A DNA stretch of 64,000 bases from Ustulina deusta. Its lineage: Eukaryota; Ascomycota; Sordariomycetes; Xylariales; Xylariaceae. The stretch lies in the NCBI GenBank assembly GCA_023159155.1, contig JAJNNX010000001.1:496001-560000 (forward strand), in the 5' to 3' direction. The notes beneath the pieces are model-generated. The model did no database searches and was not told the origin of the DNA. It saw only the letters and a list, made by a program, of their open reading frames with translations. This document shows, one piece after another, positions 36,331-47,824 of this stretch. How positions within the stretch are numbered: the stretch's first letter is position 1; every line of letters begins with the position of its first letter. The translations under genes and the position numbers were made by a program.

Positions 36331-37330
36331 TTTTGAATTAAGCATAATAAGATATTTGGTAACTAAACAAAAAAAAAATTAAAAAAAAATGCAATAGTTC
36401 TTAATTATGTATAAAAAAGAAAACTTGCTAAAAGAAACGGCTTATAAGTATTAAAAAGGCTAATAAGTATAGGAATATATTTAGAATCAAAACTAATTAA
36501 TATAATTGTATTAAAAACAAAAAAATAATTTTTAATATAATATTATAAAAGTAGTAAAACTTTATTTAGTATAAAAAAGATTATATAAAATTACTAGTAT
36601 TACGTTAGAAGTTTTAGTATAAATTATAAACGTATTATAAAAAAAAAAGATTTAAAAAATATATATTAATAATATTAAGTTTTATTTATATTTAAATATT
36701 AATATGTTTAGCTAAATTAAAACTGTATATATAAAAGTTAGCTAGCAAATTAAAAAATTAATAATAAAAAAGAATATTTTAAATTAAGAGTTTTTTCTAG
36801 TAAAAAAAAAAAAATTTTTAACTTGCGTTTTAAAATATTAGAGCTGTTTCGGTAGTTTTAATAAGTAAAAATAGTAAGGATTTTTTAGGAATAAAAAAAA
36901 AAAGTATACTATTTATAATTAAACAAATAACTACTAACTAATTAAATATTTTTTATTTAGATTGCTAATAGTTTGCCTAATTTTATATAATATTTTTATT
37001 TTATAGTTATTTTATTTAGAGCTTTATATTATTTGGCCTAAATTAAAAAAAAATCTAAATAATAAATTAAAAAAGAGATGATTTTTTTTGATTTTTATTT
37101 ATAAAACGTTTTTTGTTTGTGTGTTAATATTTATTAATTGCAGGTTTAAGCTTTATATTTGTTAATCTAATTTATGCTTATTTTTGGTTTTATTGTTTAT
37201 GTTTTTAAAAAAGCTAGTTTTAGTTCGTTTAAAGTTTTATGTTATTTTGTAAATTAAATTTTTTATTTCGATTAAATTACTTTTTAAAGCTGCTAACTAG
37301 ATATATACTTTTTTATAATCTTTTTTATTT

Positions 37331-37440
37331 CTGATCGGATAAAAATAAAGGGGATACGATCTAACCGGGCGCGGAAGGAAGCTTGTTAGGCTAAAGCGGA
37401 AGTTTAATTAAGCGTAGCTAAAACTAAAAGGATTAAATAT
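37331..37440. other. Small G+C-richer patch inside the LTR element
   Basis: In a region of nearly pure A/T, this patch keeps strings such as ACCGGGCGCGGAAGG (about 37357-37371) and AAAGCGGAAG. No protein motif can be read. It may be a segment that escaped mutation or a later insertion. Confidence 0.4.
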
Positions 37441-40400
37441 TTTGTAAGATATAAATAACGCAAATATATTGTAGTAAAGGTTTTTTTTTTAAAAAAAGAT
37501 AGTATAGGAGCAGAATATATATTTATTTTTAAATATAATAAAGATATTTTAATATATTAGAGCTTTTATATTAGGGACTTTAAGAAAATCTATAGTTTAT
37601 AAGCTAAAATAGCCGAAATAATAACTGGTTTTTAAAGTAATAAAGCTAATTAGAGCTAGAAAAAAAAAGTAAAAATATTTATTATTTTTTGTAAAAAATA
37701 ATTCCTTTTTGAATACTAGGAGTAATAAGAAGTAAAAAAAACTATTAGGGTAAAAAAATCTGATATTATTAATTTTGTAGATTATAAATTACCTGGACTA
37801 GAAATAGTTAGTGCTTCTAAATATAGAAAAGCTTGCAAATAATTTTACGATTTGTAGTCTAAATAGCTAAAAAATAGTTTAGAAATTATTAAAATAAAAG
37901 CTTGTTATATTAGAAAAATTAGTTTATAGATTAAGCTTATTATTATTAAAGATTTTTTAAGTTTTTTTTAGGTAAAAATAAATAAAGTTTGTTTTATTTG
38001 CTTTAAAATATATAATATATTAATTAATAAATTTGATTTAACTTAATTAAAAATAGTTTAGGACTAGTAAGTATTTATTAATTAAAAAAGCTTTATTTAT
38101 TAAAAAGTAGTATAACGCTAAAAAAAAGTTAAAAAATATTATTTTTTTTGGTTAAATAACTAAAGAATTAATATAAACAAAAAATCTAAAATTTCTAACT
38201 TTAAGAATAATTATTTTAGTTAAAAAAATAATTAGAAAATATTTATATGGAGCAAATAAAAGCAATTTAAACTAAAGTTTTAAAAAAAGATTGGTTTAAT
38301 TTTTTTATTTTTTAAACGTATAGTTATGCTAAGGAAAGTAATTATATTGGTTTATATATAAAAAAGAACTAGGGCTAAAAGCTATTTTTTGCAAATAGTA
38401 TTAGTTTTTTAGTGCTAACCCTAGAATAAAGTTTATTAATAATTTAATTATTTTTAAAAGTTTGAAATATTTTTGAATATATATGTAAGAGCTTAAGTTA
38501 TTTTATTTTAATAAGATTTATTTAGTTATGTTTAACTTTAAAGATATTAATATTTGTTTGGAATAATATATATAAAATAATACTAAAGCTTTATATTTTT
38601 AAATTTTAAAAAAAGCTAGTATAGAAAATAATAGTAAAATTTTTAAAGTAAAAGAATTTTTATATTTAGAAGAATTTAAGAAAGTTATTTTAAACTTAGG
38701 AAAAAACTTAAGAAAATCTGCTGTTTAAACTGGCTTAAGTTTTATTTATTTAGGAAAAGCTTTTAAGGACCTATAAGAAAATCTAGCAAAAAAAAAAAAA
38801 AAATCTTTAATATGCTATGTTTAAGGCTATTTTTATAAAAATTAACTTTAATATTAAGTAAAGCTATTAATAGTTAAAGATTTTAGCTTTATATATAATA
38901 TAAAATATTTAAAGCTAACTTATAAAAAGGTATATTTAGGTTTGGGACCGGCTTGTAAGGAATAGCTAATAAATCTAATTTGGCTATTACTGAATAGTTT
39001 TTTTGTAAAATTATAAAAAAAAAACTAGAAAAGAGTTCTTTTTGGTTATTATATATACTTGCTAGTTTGTATTACTAAAAAAGATTGCTATAAGTTAGTA
39101 TTTTATAAAGTTAAACATTTTTTTAATAGGAAGCATTAGTTCTAGCTTAAATAAGGTGCTAATAAATAGGAGATTAGTTATTACCTAATATTGGAAAAAA
39201 CTTATATATTTATTTTTAAAATCGAAACAAATTATAAAAAATTAGGTTAAACGGACTAGTAAAAATAAGAAATGTTCCTATTTTATTTAGATTTTTTTTT
39301 TTTTAAGTACTAATTTTTATATACTTATTTTGGACTTATTTAATTAGGTCCTTTAGTAATTACTAAACAAACTTTTAATTTAAAAATATTTATAAAAAAT
39401 AAAGTACTAATTAAATTAGTATAGAACAAACTAACCTTTTTTTTTAATATTTATTATTTGATTTAGAGAAATAAAAACTTTATTTGTATTAAAATATAAC
39501 GTAAAAAATAAAGTAAACTTAATAATAATTTTTGATTTGGTTTATTGCTAGTAAAAAGCTAGCCTGTTTAATATTTGTTTTTAGATTAGAAAAATAATAA
39601 TAATAAGCCTACTAGCTGTAAAAATATTAGAAATATGTTAAAAAGGTTTAAAAAAGAGCTATTTTTTATTTATATTAAAAAAAAGATTATAAAAAATAGT
39701 GCTAAAGCGAAATTTCTGATTGGGCAAACTATAACTTTTATTAACTGAATTTGGGTTAGTAACCGATTTTTGTTTAATTGCTAGGAAATATCCGAATTAA
39801 AAAACTAAGGATATTATTTATTGCTAGATCTAGAACTATTTGATTTTTTTTAATAGGAACTAGGGGAGCTGGACTTATTTACTTGTCTGAAGCTAATATT
39901 AGCAGGATATTATAATATCTTAGAGGAGTATATTTATATTTATATATTAGTATAATATTTTAATAAACTAAATTAAGCAAAAAAGATTTTTTGTTATTTA
40001 TTATTATTTTTAAAAAAATAAAATAAAAATACCTTATAGCTTTAAAATAATAAGAACTTTTTAGTAAAAAGCTTAGTATAGCTAATATAATTAATAAATT
40101 TTTTGGGTTAAGTTTTTTTTTAATTTGCTTGAATTAAACTGTTTTGCACTTGTTTTAGCTTAAAACAATTAATTAAAATATATTTTAGAAAAAACTTAGA
40201 AAAGATTGGATTAATTATTTTAGCTAACTAATTATTAAAGGATTTATACTATTAAAATAGCTGTTAGATTAGAAAACAACTTTTAGCAGAAAAAGAAAGC
40301 AGTTTTAATAATACTTATAAGGGGCTTAGTTTAAATAACTTAAATAATAAGAGCGATTTTATTAATATTATTAATTTGGAAAAACTAGAGAACGTTAGAA

Positions 40401-42056
40401 AAGCTTCTAATTTATGTAAAGAAATATAAAAAAAAAAAGAACTAGAAATAATTCTAGTAGATCTGGACGAAAATCTAACTAATACTATAAATTAAAAAAG
40501 AATTTTTAAAACTTGCAATAAAAAAAGTCTAGAATAGGAAGCAATAATAGGTATTTTGCTAATAAATATAACTATAATTTTAATAGATATTGCAATAAAA
40601 ATATATTATTAGGTTTAAAAAGTTTAAATATTTATTAGAAACTAGAAGATTAGTTTTTATAAACTAAAAAATAAAAATAAACCAAACAATAAAGTTTTAT
40701 AAGTATTAAAAAAAAAAATAGTTATTGCTTTAAATATTTTATTTTATAATAATCTTTTAAAGAATATAAGTATAGTATTAGTTATTTAAAATAATAATAT
40801 AGCTGGTATAAAATAGGGACTAGATTAGATATTTAAATAGAAAAAAAAAATAAAAATAGTTAAAAAATAAATACTAGAGCTAATAGAAGTAGAAAAATAG
40901 CGCTAAAAAAAGGATTAAAAATAGCAAATAAAAAAAAGTAGAACTATTTAAAAATTAGTATTAATAAGTTTAAAAAGGAAGCTATATAAGAAGAAGCTCT
41001 AAAGATTTTTTTTTTAAAAAAAGCTTTAGTTTTTAAAATAGTAGAAGTTAAATAGATAGTAAAAGATTTTTAAGTTTAGATAATAGCCCTAATACTAGCT
41101 ATTATATTTAATAACTTTTATAATTTAATATATTTTTTTATTATTAAAAGAATTTCTAGGAATGCTTTAGACCTATAGAATATTTAGTTTTTTATAGATC
41201 AGATATAATTAATTAATAAATCTTAGTAGTAATATTTTTATATAAAAGAATTAATTTTAGCTTTTATTTAAAGATAAGCAATAATTAATTATTTTTACTT
41301 TTTAGCAGAAGTAATAAATATTATTTTTAACTTAGAGGTTTTTTATTTTTAGATGTTTTAGTTTATTTTATATTGTTTAATATAATATAAAAATAAAAAA
41401 AGCTAACTTTTTTTTTTTTTTAATATTTAGCTAAGAATTTTGATATATTTTGGAAACTAACCTTTAATATTTTTAATGTTAAAAAAAAAGAATAACGCTT
41501 AAAAACTTCTTATAAAAATTAAACTTTTTATATAAATAAAGTACTTTATTATTATTGATTTTTTTATAGCTGTTATAAATTAAAAATAGTACTTATGGGC
41601 TAGAGACTAGATTAGCTAATTTTATAAGTTAGCTATTTGATTTATTTAAGAAAGAATTTTTCTAAAACTAAAAAAAAAATTGTAGTATATATTTTTATAT
41701 ATAACCTATATAAATCGGTTAATAAAATAAATAAATACTCTAATTTATAAAAAGTTTTATAAAAAAACAATTTTATAAAATTAGGAAATATTAAAGTTTA
41801 TTAATGTTTTATTTTAAGAAATAAAAACAAGCTATAAAAAAGCTTTAAAAATTGTTTAGCTTAGTATGATCTAATCTAGTACTTAAGCGAACCGCTAGAT
41901 ATATAAAATATAGGTATTAATTTTGTTATTTTTTTGCTAAGCAGAAAATAATACTTAATTAAATTTATTTTGTTTTTTATTTTTACTTAGGTTTAGATAA
42001 AATAATTAGATTTTTATTTTTAGACTAGTATATATATTAATTAAACTAAATTAGTT

Positions 42057-42245
42057 ATGTTAGTTCTTTTTATTATAAGTAAAAGATCTATTAATAGACT
42101 ATTTAGGGTTTTTTTTAAAAAACTAAAAAAAAAAGCCCGTACTAAGCGTTTAGCACCTAACCTAATAGAGAATTTTTATTTAGCCGAAATAACTAACTTT
42201 AAAGCTAAGATTGTTAACTTGAAGAAATTAGTACTTAAAAATTAA
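42057..42245 (+). pseudogene. Open remnant with basic, coiled-coil-like sequence
   Basis: A 62-residue frame survives without stops near the 3' end of the LTR element, continued by a broken frame to about 42650. It is Lys-, Leu- and Asn-rich with heptad-like spacing (L-A-E-I-T-N-F-K-A-K-I-V-N-L-K-K-L). A coiled coil is plausible. No retrotransposon gene is recognised, and it is most likely a fragment of an element protein. Confidence 0.3.
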
Positions 42246-42882
42246 TAAAAGGTTAATTAGTTAAAGCGGATTAATATATAGTAAGATTAAAAAAGTATTA
42301 AAATTAAAAATAATTATAAAATAGCTTAGGTTAAATTAAAGAAAACTAAAACTACGATTAAACAATTAGAGTAAATTAAAACAAAATATAAATTTAAAAT
42401 TATTAGTTTAAATTATAAACTATAATATTTTGAAAAAAATATTTAGTACTTTTAGTCTTAAATTGTTAAAATAGAAATATAACTAGCTGATTAAACCTAA
42501 GTTATAGCTAAAAAAAAAAAAGAAATAGTTAAATATTATAACAAATATAATAAAAGCTGTAATAAATATTTTAACTATATTAAAGCTAAGCTTAATTAGC
42601 TTAAAGAAAAAATAACCTAACTTTAAAATATTTTTAAGAAAAAAACTAATAATTATATAATTAGCTAAATTACTTAATACTTTTTTTTTATTTGTTATAG
42701 GTTAGGTTTGATTTTTTCTAATACTATTAGGTTATTTTATTTATATTAGAATTATTTATTAATAATTTTTAACTATTTTTAATATGTTTATATATTTTTA
42801 TTACTAAAAGAAGCTGCGCTAAATTAGTTTTTATTGCTATAACTAAATTAGATCGATTTTTTTTTATTTGTAGTGCTTGGTT

Positions 42883-42890
42883 AGGGGGAG
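42883..42890 (+). other. Polypurine tract of the LTR element
   Basis: AGGGGGAG is one of the few G runs in this region and lies just before the 3' LTR, as expected of the plus-strand primer site of an LTR retrotransposon. Confidence 0.5.
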
Positions 42891-42900
42891 TTTTGTTATG

Positions 42901-43007
42901 TGTGGATCTGTATATGTGATCTTATTTATATAGCTAGTTCTAGTTCATAGATTGATAGATAAGGACTATTACTTTTATAATTCAAATTTATTATTTAGAA
43001 CATAACA
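42901..43007 (+). repeat. 3' LTR, 107 bp
   Basis: Starts TGTGGATCTG and ends ACATAACA, followed by TAGG. Against the 5' copy, some sites keep C or G here and others there, so both copies mutated independently after insertion. Confidence 0.9.
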
Positions 43008-43276
43008 TAGGCAGTTTACGACTAGCTTTTAAGGCAGCGATATATCGAACTTTCTATTAGCGCTCTAATAGCAGCTTCGATCCGAAAGCTAGCCAAAAAA
43101 GGCTTACGCTCCCCCTAATACATATGTACCCCCTACTTGTGGAGTGCCCTATTATGTGCTTACGGCGTCCGAGAGGGGAAACTGTTCAAAAACGATTTTT
43201 TTAATAAGCATACCCTAGTAGTAGCTTAAAGCTGGCCAAAAGAGTCTTAGTGCCAGAATTAGTTTGTTTACTGTGT
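43008..43276. other. Island of ordinary-composition DNA between repeats
   Basis: About 270 bp with normal G+C lie between the 3' LTR and the minisatellite, including CTCCCCCTAATACATATGTACC. No gene is recognised. It is probably single-copy host DNA next to the insertion site that was not subject to mutation. Confidence 0.5.
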
Positions 43277-43507
43277 ATAACTGTAGCCAAAAACAATATG
43301 AGTGCAACTGAAAACAATGCGACTGCAGCCGAAAACAATATAACTGCAGCCGAAAATAATACAACTGCAGCCGAAAACAATACAACTGTAGCCGAAAACA
43401 ATGCAACTATAGCCGAAAACAATGCGAATACAGCCGAAAACAATGCGAGTATAGCCGAAAACAATACGAGTGCAGCTAAAAACAATATAAATATAGCCAA
43501 AAATAAT
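43277..43507. repeat. 21 bp minisatellite, 11 units
   Basis: Eleven tandem units of the type (A/G)C(A/G)ACTGCAGCCGAAAACAAT run without a gap; the units differ mainly by transitions. As 21 is a multiple of three, the plus strand has an open frame coding a seven-residue repeat A-E-N-N-x-T-x (43250-43519), and the minus strand has an equally open hydrophobic frame (43201-43500). Nothing suggests that either is expressed. Confidence 0.9.
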
Positions 43508-43636
<129 letters not shown>

Positions 43637-45803
43637 AATATAAACTTGTTTTATATTTATTTTATTATATTTTTATTTTTATTTTTTAATAATTTAATTT
43701 ATTATAACTTTTAAATTAATTAAATTATATTTAATATATTTTATAAGCTTATTTTATATATAAACTTATTTTTATTTTTTAAATTTTTTTATAGGATTAA
43801 TATTTTAATATTATTACTTTAATTAAATAAATAAAATTAATATAAAAACTTAATAAATCTAAAAAATAATTATTTTTATAATTATTTTTTTAAATATAAT
43901 ATTATTAAAAATATAGCAAATTAATTATTAAAACTATATAAAAAAACTTATATTAAGAAAAATTAAATTTTAAACTTTATATAATAATAATTAAAGCGTT
44001 AAATATATTTTAATTATTAAATTAATTATTAATATATTTTAAAGAAAAATTTAATTAAATATTATATTTAATTTATTTTTATATAATTTATAATTAATAA
44101 ATTTAAAAATTTTAAAAATATATATATAACTTTAATAAAACTAAGTTTATAATAAATAAAATTATTTTTAAAATTATTATAATATTATTTAAATAATTAA
44201 AAAAAATAAAAATTATATATCTAAGTAATTTTAAATAATTTATAATTATTTAAGCTATTTTATTATATAGTTATACTATTTTTTATATATTATTTTAGTT
44301 AAAAAAGAATTTTTATATTTTAATATTAAAATATTTTATTACTAGCTAACTAAAAAATTATATATAAAAATATAAAAAAATATATAAAATAAGCTTATAT
44401 ATAAAGCAAACTTATATTATAAATTAAACTTTAATTATTTAATATTAAATATTTTATTTTGTTAAAACAAGTATATAATAAAAGAAATTAAATATTTAAT
44501 ATAAATATATATATTATATGTTTTAAAAAAATTATTTATTTATATTTTTTAAAATATTTAATATATTAATAATGAAAACAAATATTTAAAAAAAAATTTT
44601 AAAAATAAAATTAATATTATATAATTTTAAATATATTATTTTTTAATTAAATTATTATTCAAAAACTTTATAAATTAAACTTTTATTATTTATTTTATTT
44701 ATAAATTAATTATTAATTATTAAAAATATAAGCTAGTTATTATATAATATAATTATAATTTTTTATAAAATAAAAAAAAAATTTAACTAATATTATTATA
44801 TAAAAAAAACTTAATTATAAAATAAAAAATTTATAAACTATATAAAATATTACTAAATAAAAAAAGTTTAAAAATTATTAAAGTAATTATTATATAAAAA
44901 AATAAAAAATTTATATATAATATTATAAATTTTATAATAAAACTAGTTATACTATATAAATTTATTTAATAAATTTAATTAATTAAATTTATAATTATTA
45001 AATTATTTAAAATAAATTATATAAAAGTTTAAAAAATATAAAATAAATTTATATATAAAATAAACTTATAAAATATATTATTTTAATTATTATAATATTA
45101 TTTATTTTATAAAACTAAATATTATTAAAGTTTTTTATTAATTATTATTAATTTTAAAAATCTTTTTATTTTTATTTTTTAAAATTAAAAAAAAAAATAT
45201 TTTAATAAAAAGTTTCATTATTTAGTTTTAAAATAAAACTAGCTTAATAATAAGTTTTTATTAATATATAAATTAAAATTTTAGTTTATATATAAGTTTT
45301 TTTATATTTTTTAATAATATTTTTATTTTAATTTTTATAATAAAACTATTTATTTTATATTTATATAATTTTATTAATATAAATTATATAAATTTTTAAA
45401 AATATACTAATTAAACTTAATTAATTTTATAAAATTTATAAAATTATTAAAATAAATAATATATAATATAAGCTTATTTTTTATATATATTTCTTTTTAT
45501 AAATTTATTAGTAAAATATTTAAGCTATTTTAATTAATTTAATTAATTGAAAAATTATAATAAAATAAACTATATAATTAAATTTAAAATTAAATTATAA
45601 AATTAAAAATATTTTTTTTAGATTTTATAGCTATTTTATTTATAGCGATATAATAAACTATAATAAAATAATCTTTACAATTTTTTAAAAGTTAAATATT
45701 TTTAAAATTAAATAATTTTAAAATTAAAAAAATTATTTTTAGATTTATTATTTAATTATAAATCTAACTTTATAACTTATTTTATTATAGCTTATAAATT
45801 TAT

Positions 45804-45868
45804 TGTTACTATTAGTTAAGTAATAGTTTTATAGTTAGTTTATTAATACTATAAATAAAGATTTTAAA

Positions 45869-45906
<38 letters not shown>

Positions 45907-46044
45907 ATTTATAAAGTAAATAAATATAAATTTTGTATATATAGCTATAAAGTTATAGGTTAGTTTATATATAAAATTTTTATTTTATTGCTATATAAGT
46001 TTAGAGTTCTTGCAAGTTTTGCTAAGATGATATTAACTACTATA
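45804..46044 (+). repeat. 230 bp A-run repeat, copy A
   Basis: Begins TGTTACTATTAGTTAAG, has the core TAGTTTATTAATACTATAAA, a long A run (about 29 A), then TATATATAGCTATAAAGTTATAGG-like sequence and ends near ACTACTATA. It could be a solo LTR (TGTTA... start). Confidence 0.7.
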
Positions 46045-46826
46045 TTTATATATAAAAATATATAAAAAAATATATAAAATAAGTTTATATATAAAACAAA
46101 TTTATATTATAAATTATATATTATAATAATTATAAAAATAATAATAAAGCAATATATTATAAAAAAACTATATAAATTTAATATTATTAATAATTTAATA
46201 ATTAATATAATTTTAATAAAACTTATATAAACTTTAAGCTTTAAATTTATATAATAATAAAACAAAAAACTTATATATAAATTAATTTATAATTTTATAG
46301 CTATAAAATATTTTATTATTATATAATAAATATTACTATATAATAAAATTTTTAAAATTTATTTTAATTATATATTAAAAAAATAACTATAATAAAATAA
46401 AATTAATTTAAACTAATTTAAATATTTTTATTAAATATATATATTATAACTAATATTATTATATATATTATAATAATATATATATTTTATTGCTTTTTTT
46501 TAATAGCTAGTTTTTATTTTTATTTTTTTAAGTTATAAATATTTATTAAAAATATAGTTAGCTTTTTTAAACTTAATAATTTAATTTATTACTAAAATAT
46601 ATTTATATATTAATTAATATATAACTTTTAATTAAAAAGCTTTATTAATATATTTAAATATAACTTTTAAAATAAATTAATTATAAAAGTTTTTATAACT
46701 TAAATAATAAAAAATAACTTAAAAAGTAGTAATAATATAAAAATAATTAATATAATATTAAGCTTTAAAATTATAAATTTTAATTTAAATAAAACAAAAC
46801 TATTATTTTTAAATATTATTAATTTT

Positions 46827-47020
46827 ATTATAATTAGTCGAGTAAAGCTTTTATAGCTAGTTTATTAATACTATAAATAAAGTTTTTAAACTAAAAAAAT
46901 ATAAACTTTATATATATAGCTATAAAGTTATAGGTTAGTTTATATATAAATTTTCTATTTTATTACTATATAGGTCTAAAGTTTTTATAAGTTTTGCTAA
47001 AACTATACTAATTATTATAA
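46827..47020 (+). repeat. 230 bp A-run repeat, copy B
   Basis: Same family as copy A, with a short A run of seven. It keeps TAGTCGAGTAAAGC near its start, a less mutated version of the family's left end. Confidence 0.7.
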
Positions 47021-47295
47021 ATTTTATATAAATTTTAAAAAATATAAATAAATTTTTTTTAAAATATAAATTATATTTATATATATATAATTATTAATTT
47101 TAATATTATATATATTTTTTAATAATATATCTTATAAATTTATTTTATATATAAATTTTTTAATAAAATACTTAAGCTATTTTTTATAACTTATTTAATT
47201 TAAAAACTATAATAAAATATATTATATAGTTAGATTTATAATTATATAATAAATCTAAAAATATTAATGTTTTAAAAAATTGTAAAGATTATTTT

Positions 47296-47361
47296 TGTTA
47301 TAATTAGTTAAATAAAACTTCTATAACTAGTTTATTAATACTATAGATACAGATTCTAAGC

Positions 47362-47392
<31 letters not shown>

Positions 47393-47824
47393 AGAACTTA
47401 TAAAATAAATAAATATAAACTTTATATATATAGCTATAAAATTATAAATTAATCTATATATAAACTTTTTATTTTATTGCTATATAAGTTTAAAGTTTTT
47501 ATAAGTTTTGCTAAAACTATACTAACTATTATACTATTTTTTTTAAAACTAAAAGTTTAAATATAGTTTTAATTTAAAATTACTAATAATATTAAGTTTA
47601 TATAGTTTTTTTATATTATATTACTTTATTATTATTTTTATAATTATTTATAAATTTATTAATTATTATTATATATATTTATTTTTATAATTTTATAAAA
47701 AGTTTAAATATTTTTTTATAAGTTTTATAAAATTAATTAAGCTTAATTAATATATTTTTATAATTTTGAGCTATATATTAAATATTATTAAAATTATAGT
47801 TTTTTTAAGCAATCTAATACTATA
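47296..47824 (+). repeat. 230 bp repeat copy C with extended 3' part (about 530 bp)
   Basis: Starts TGTTATAATTAG. The core ends near 47533, but similarity to copy F continues to about 47824 (AATCTAATACTATA), so these two copies share about 500 bp. This is long enough to be the paired LTRs of a 9.6 kb element spanning 47.3-56.93 kb. Confidence 0.65.

Larger units (their letters stand above)
29066..43007 (+). mobile_element. RIP-degraded LTR retrotransposon, Ty3-like, 13.9 kb
   Basis: Bounded by two 107 bp direct LTRs beginning TG and ending CA and flanked by the 4 bp duplication TAGG (29062-29065 and 43008-43011). A primer-binding-site-like TGGTAAGAGC is at 29176-29185 and a purine run AGGGGGAG at 42883-42890, 10 nt before the 3' LTR. 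The interior is almost all A and T, with stops in every frame; a Ty3-type integrase can still be read at about 35.85-36.33 kb on the plus strand, which sets the orientation. Reverse transcriptase and RNase H should lie between 29.2 and 35.8 kb but I could not read them with confidence. The size is large for such short LTRs; about 6.6 kb lies after the integrase, so nested insertions are possible. No intact frame remains and the element is surely dead. Confidence 0.9.
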
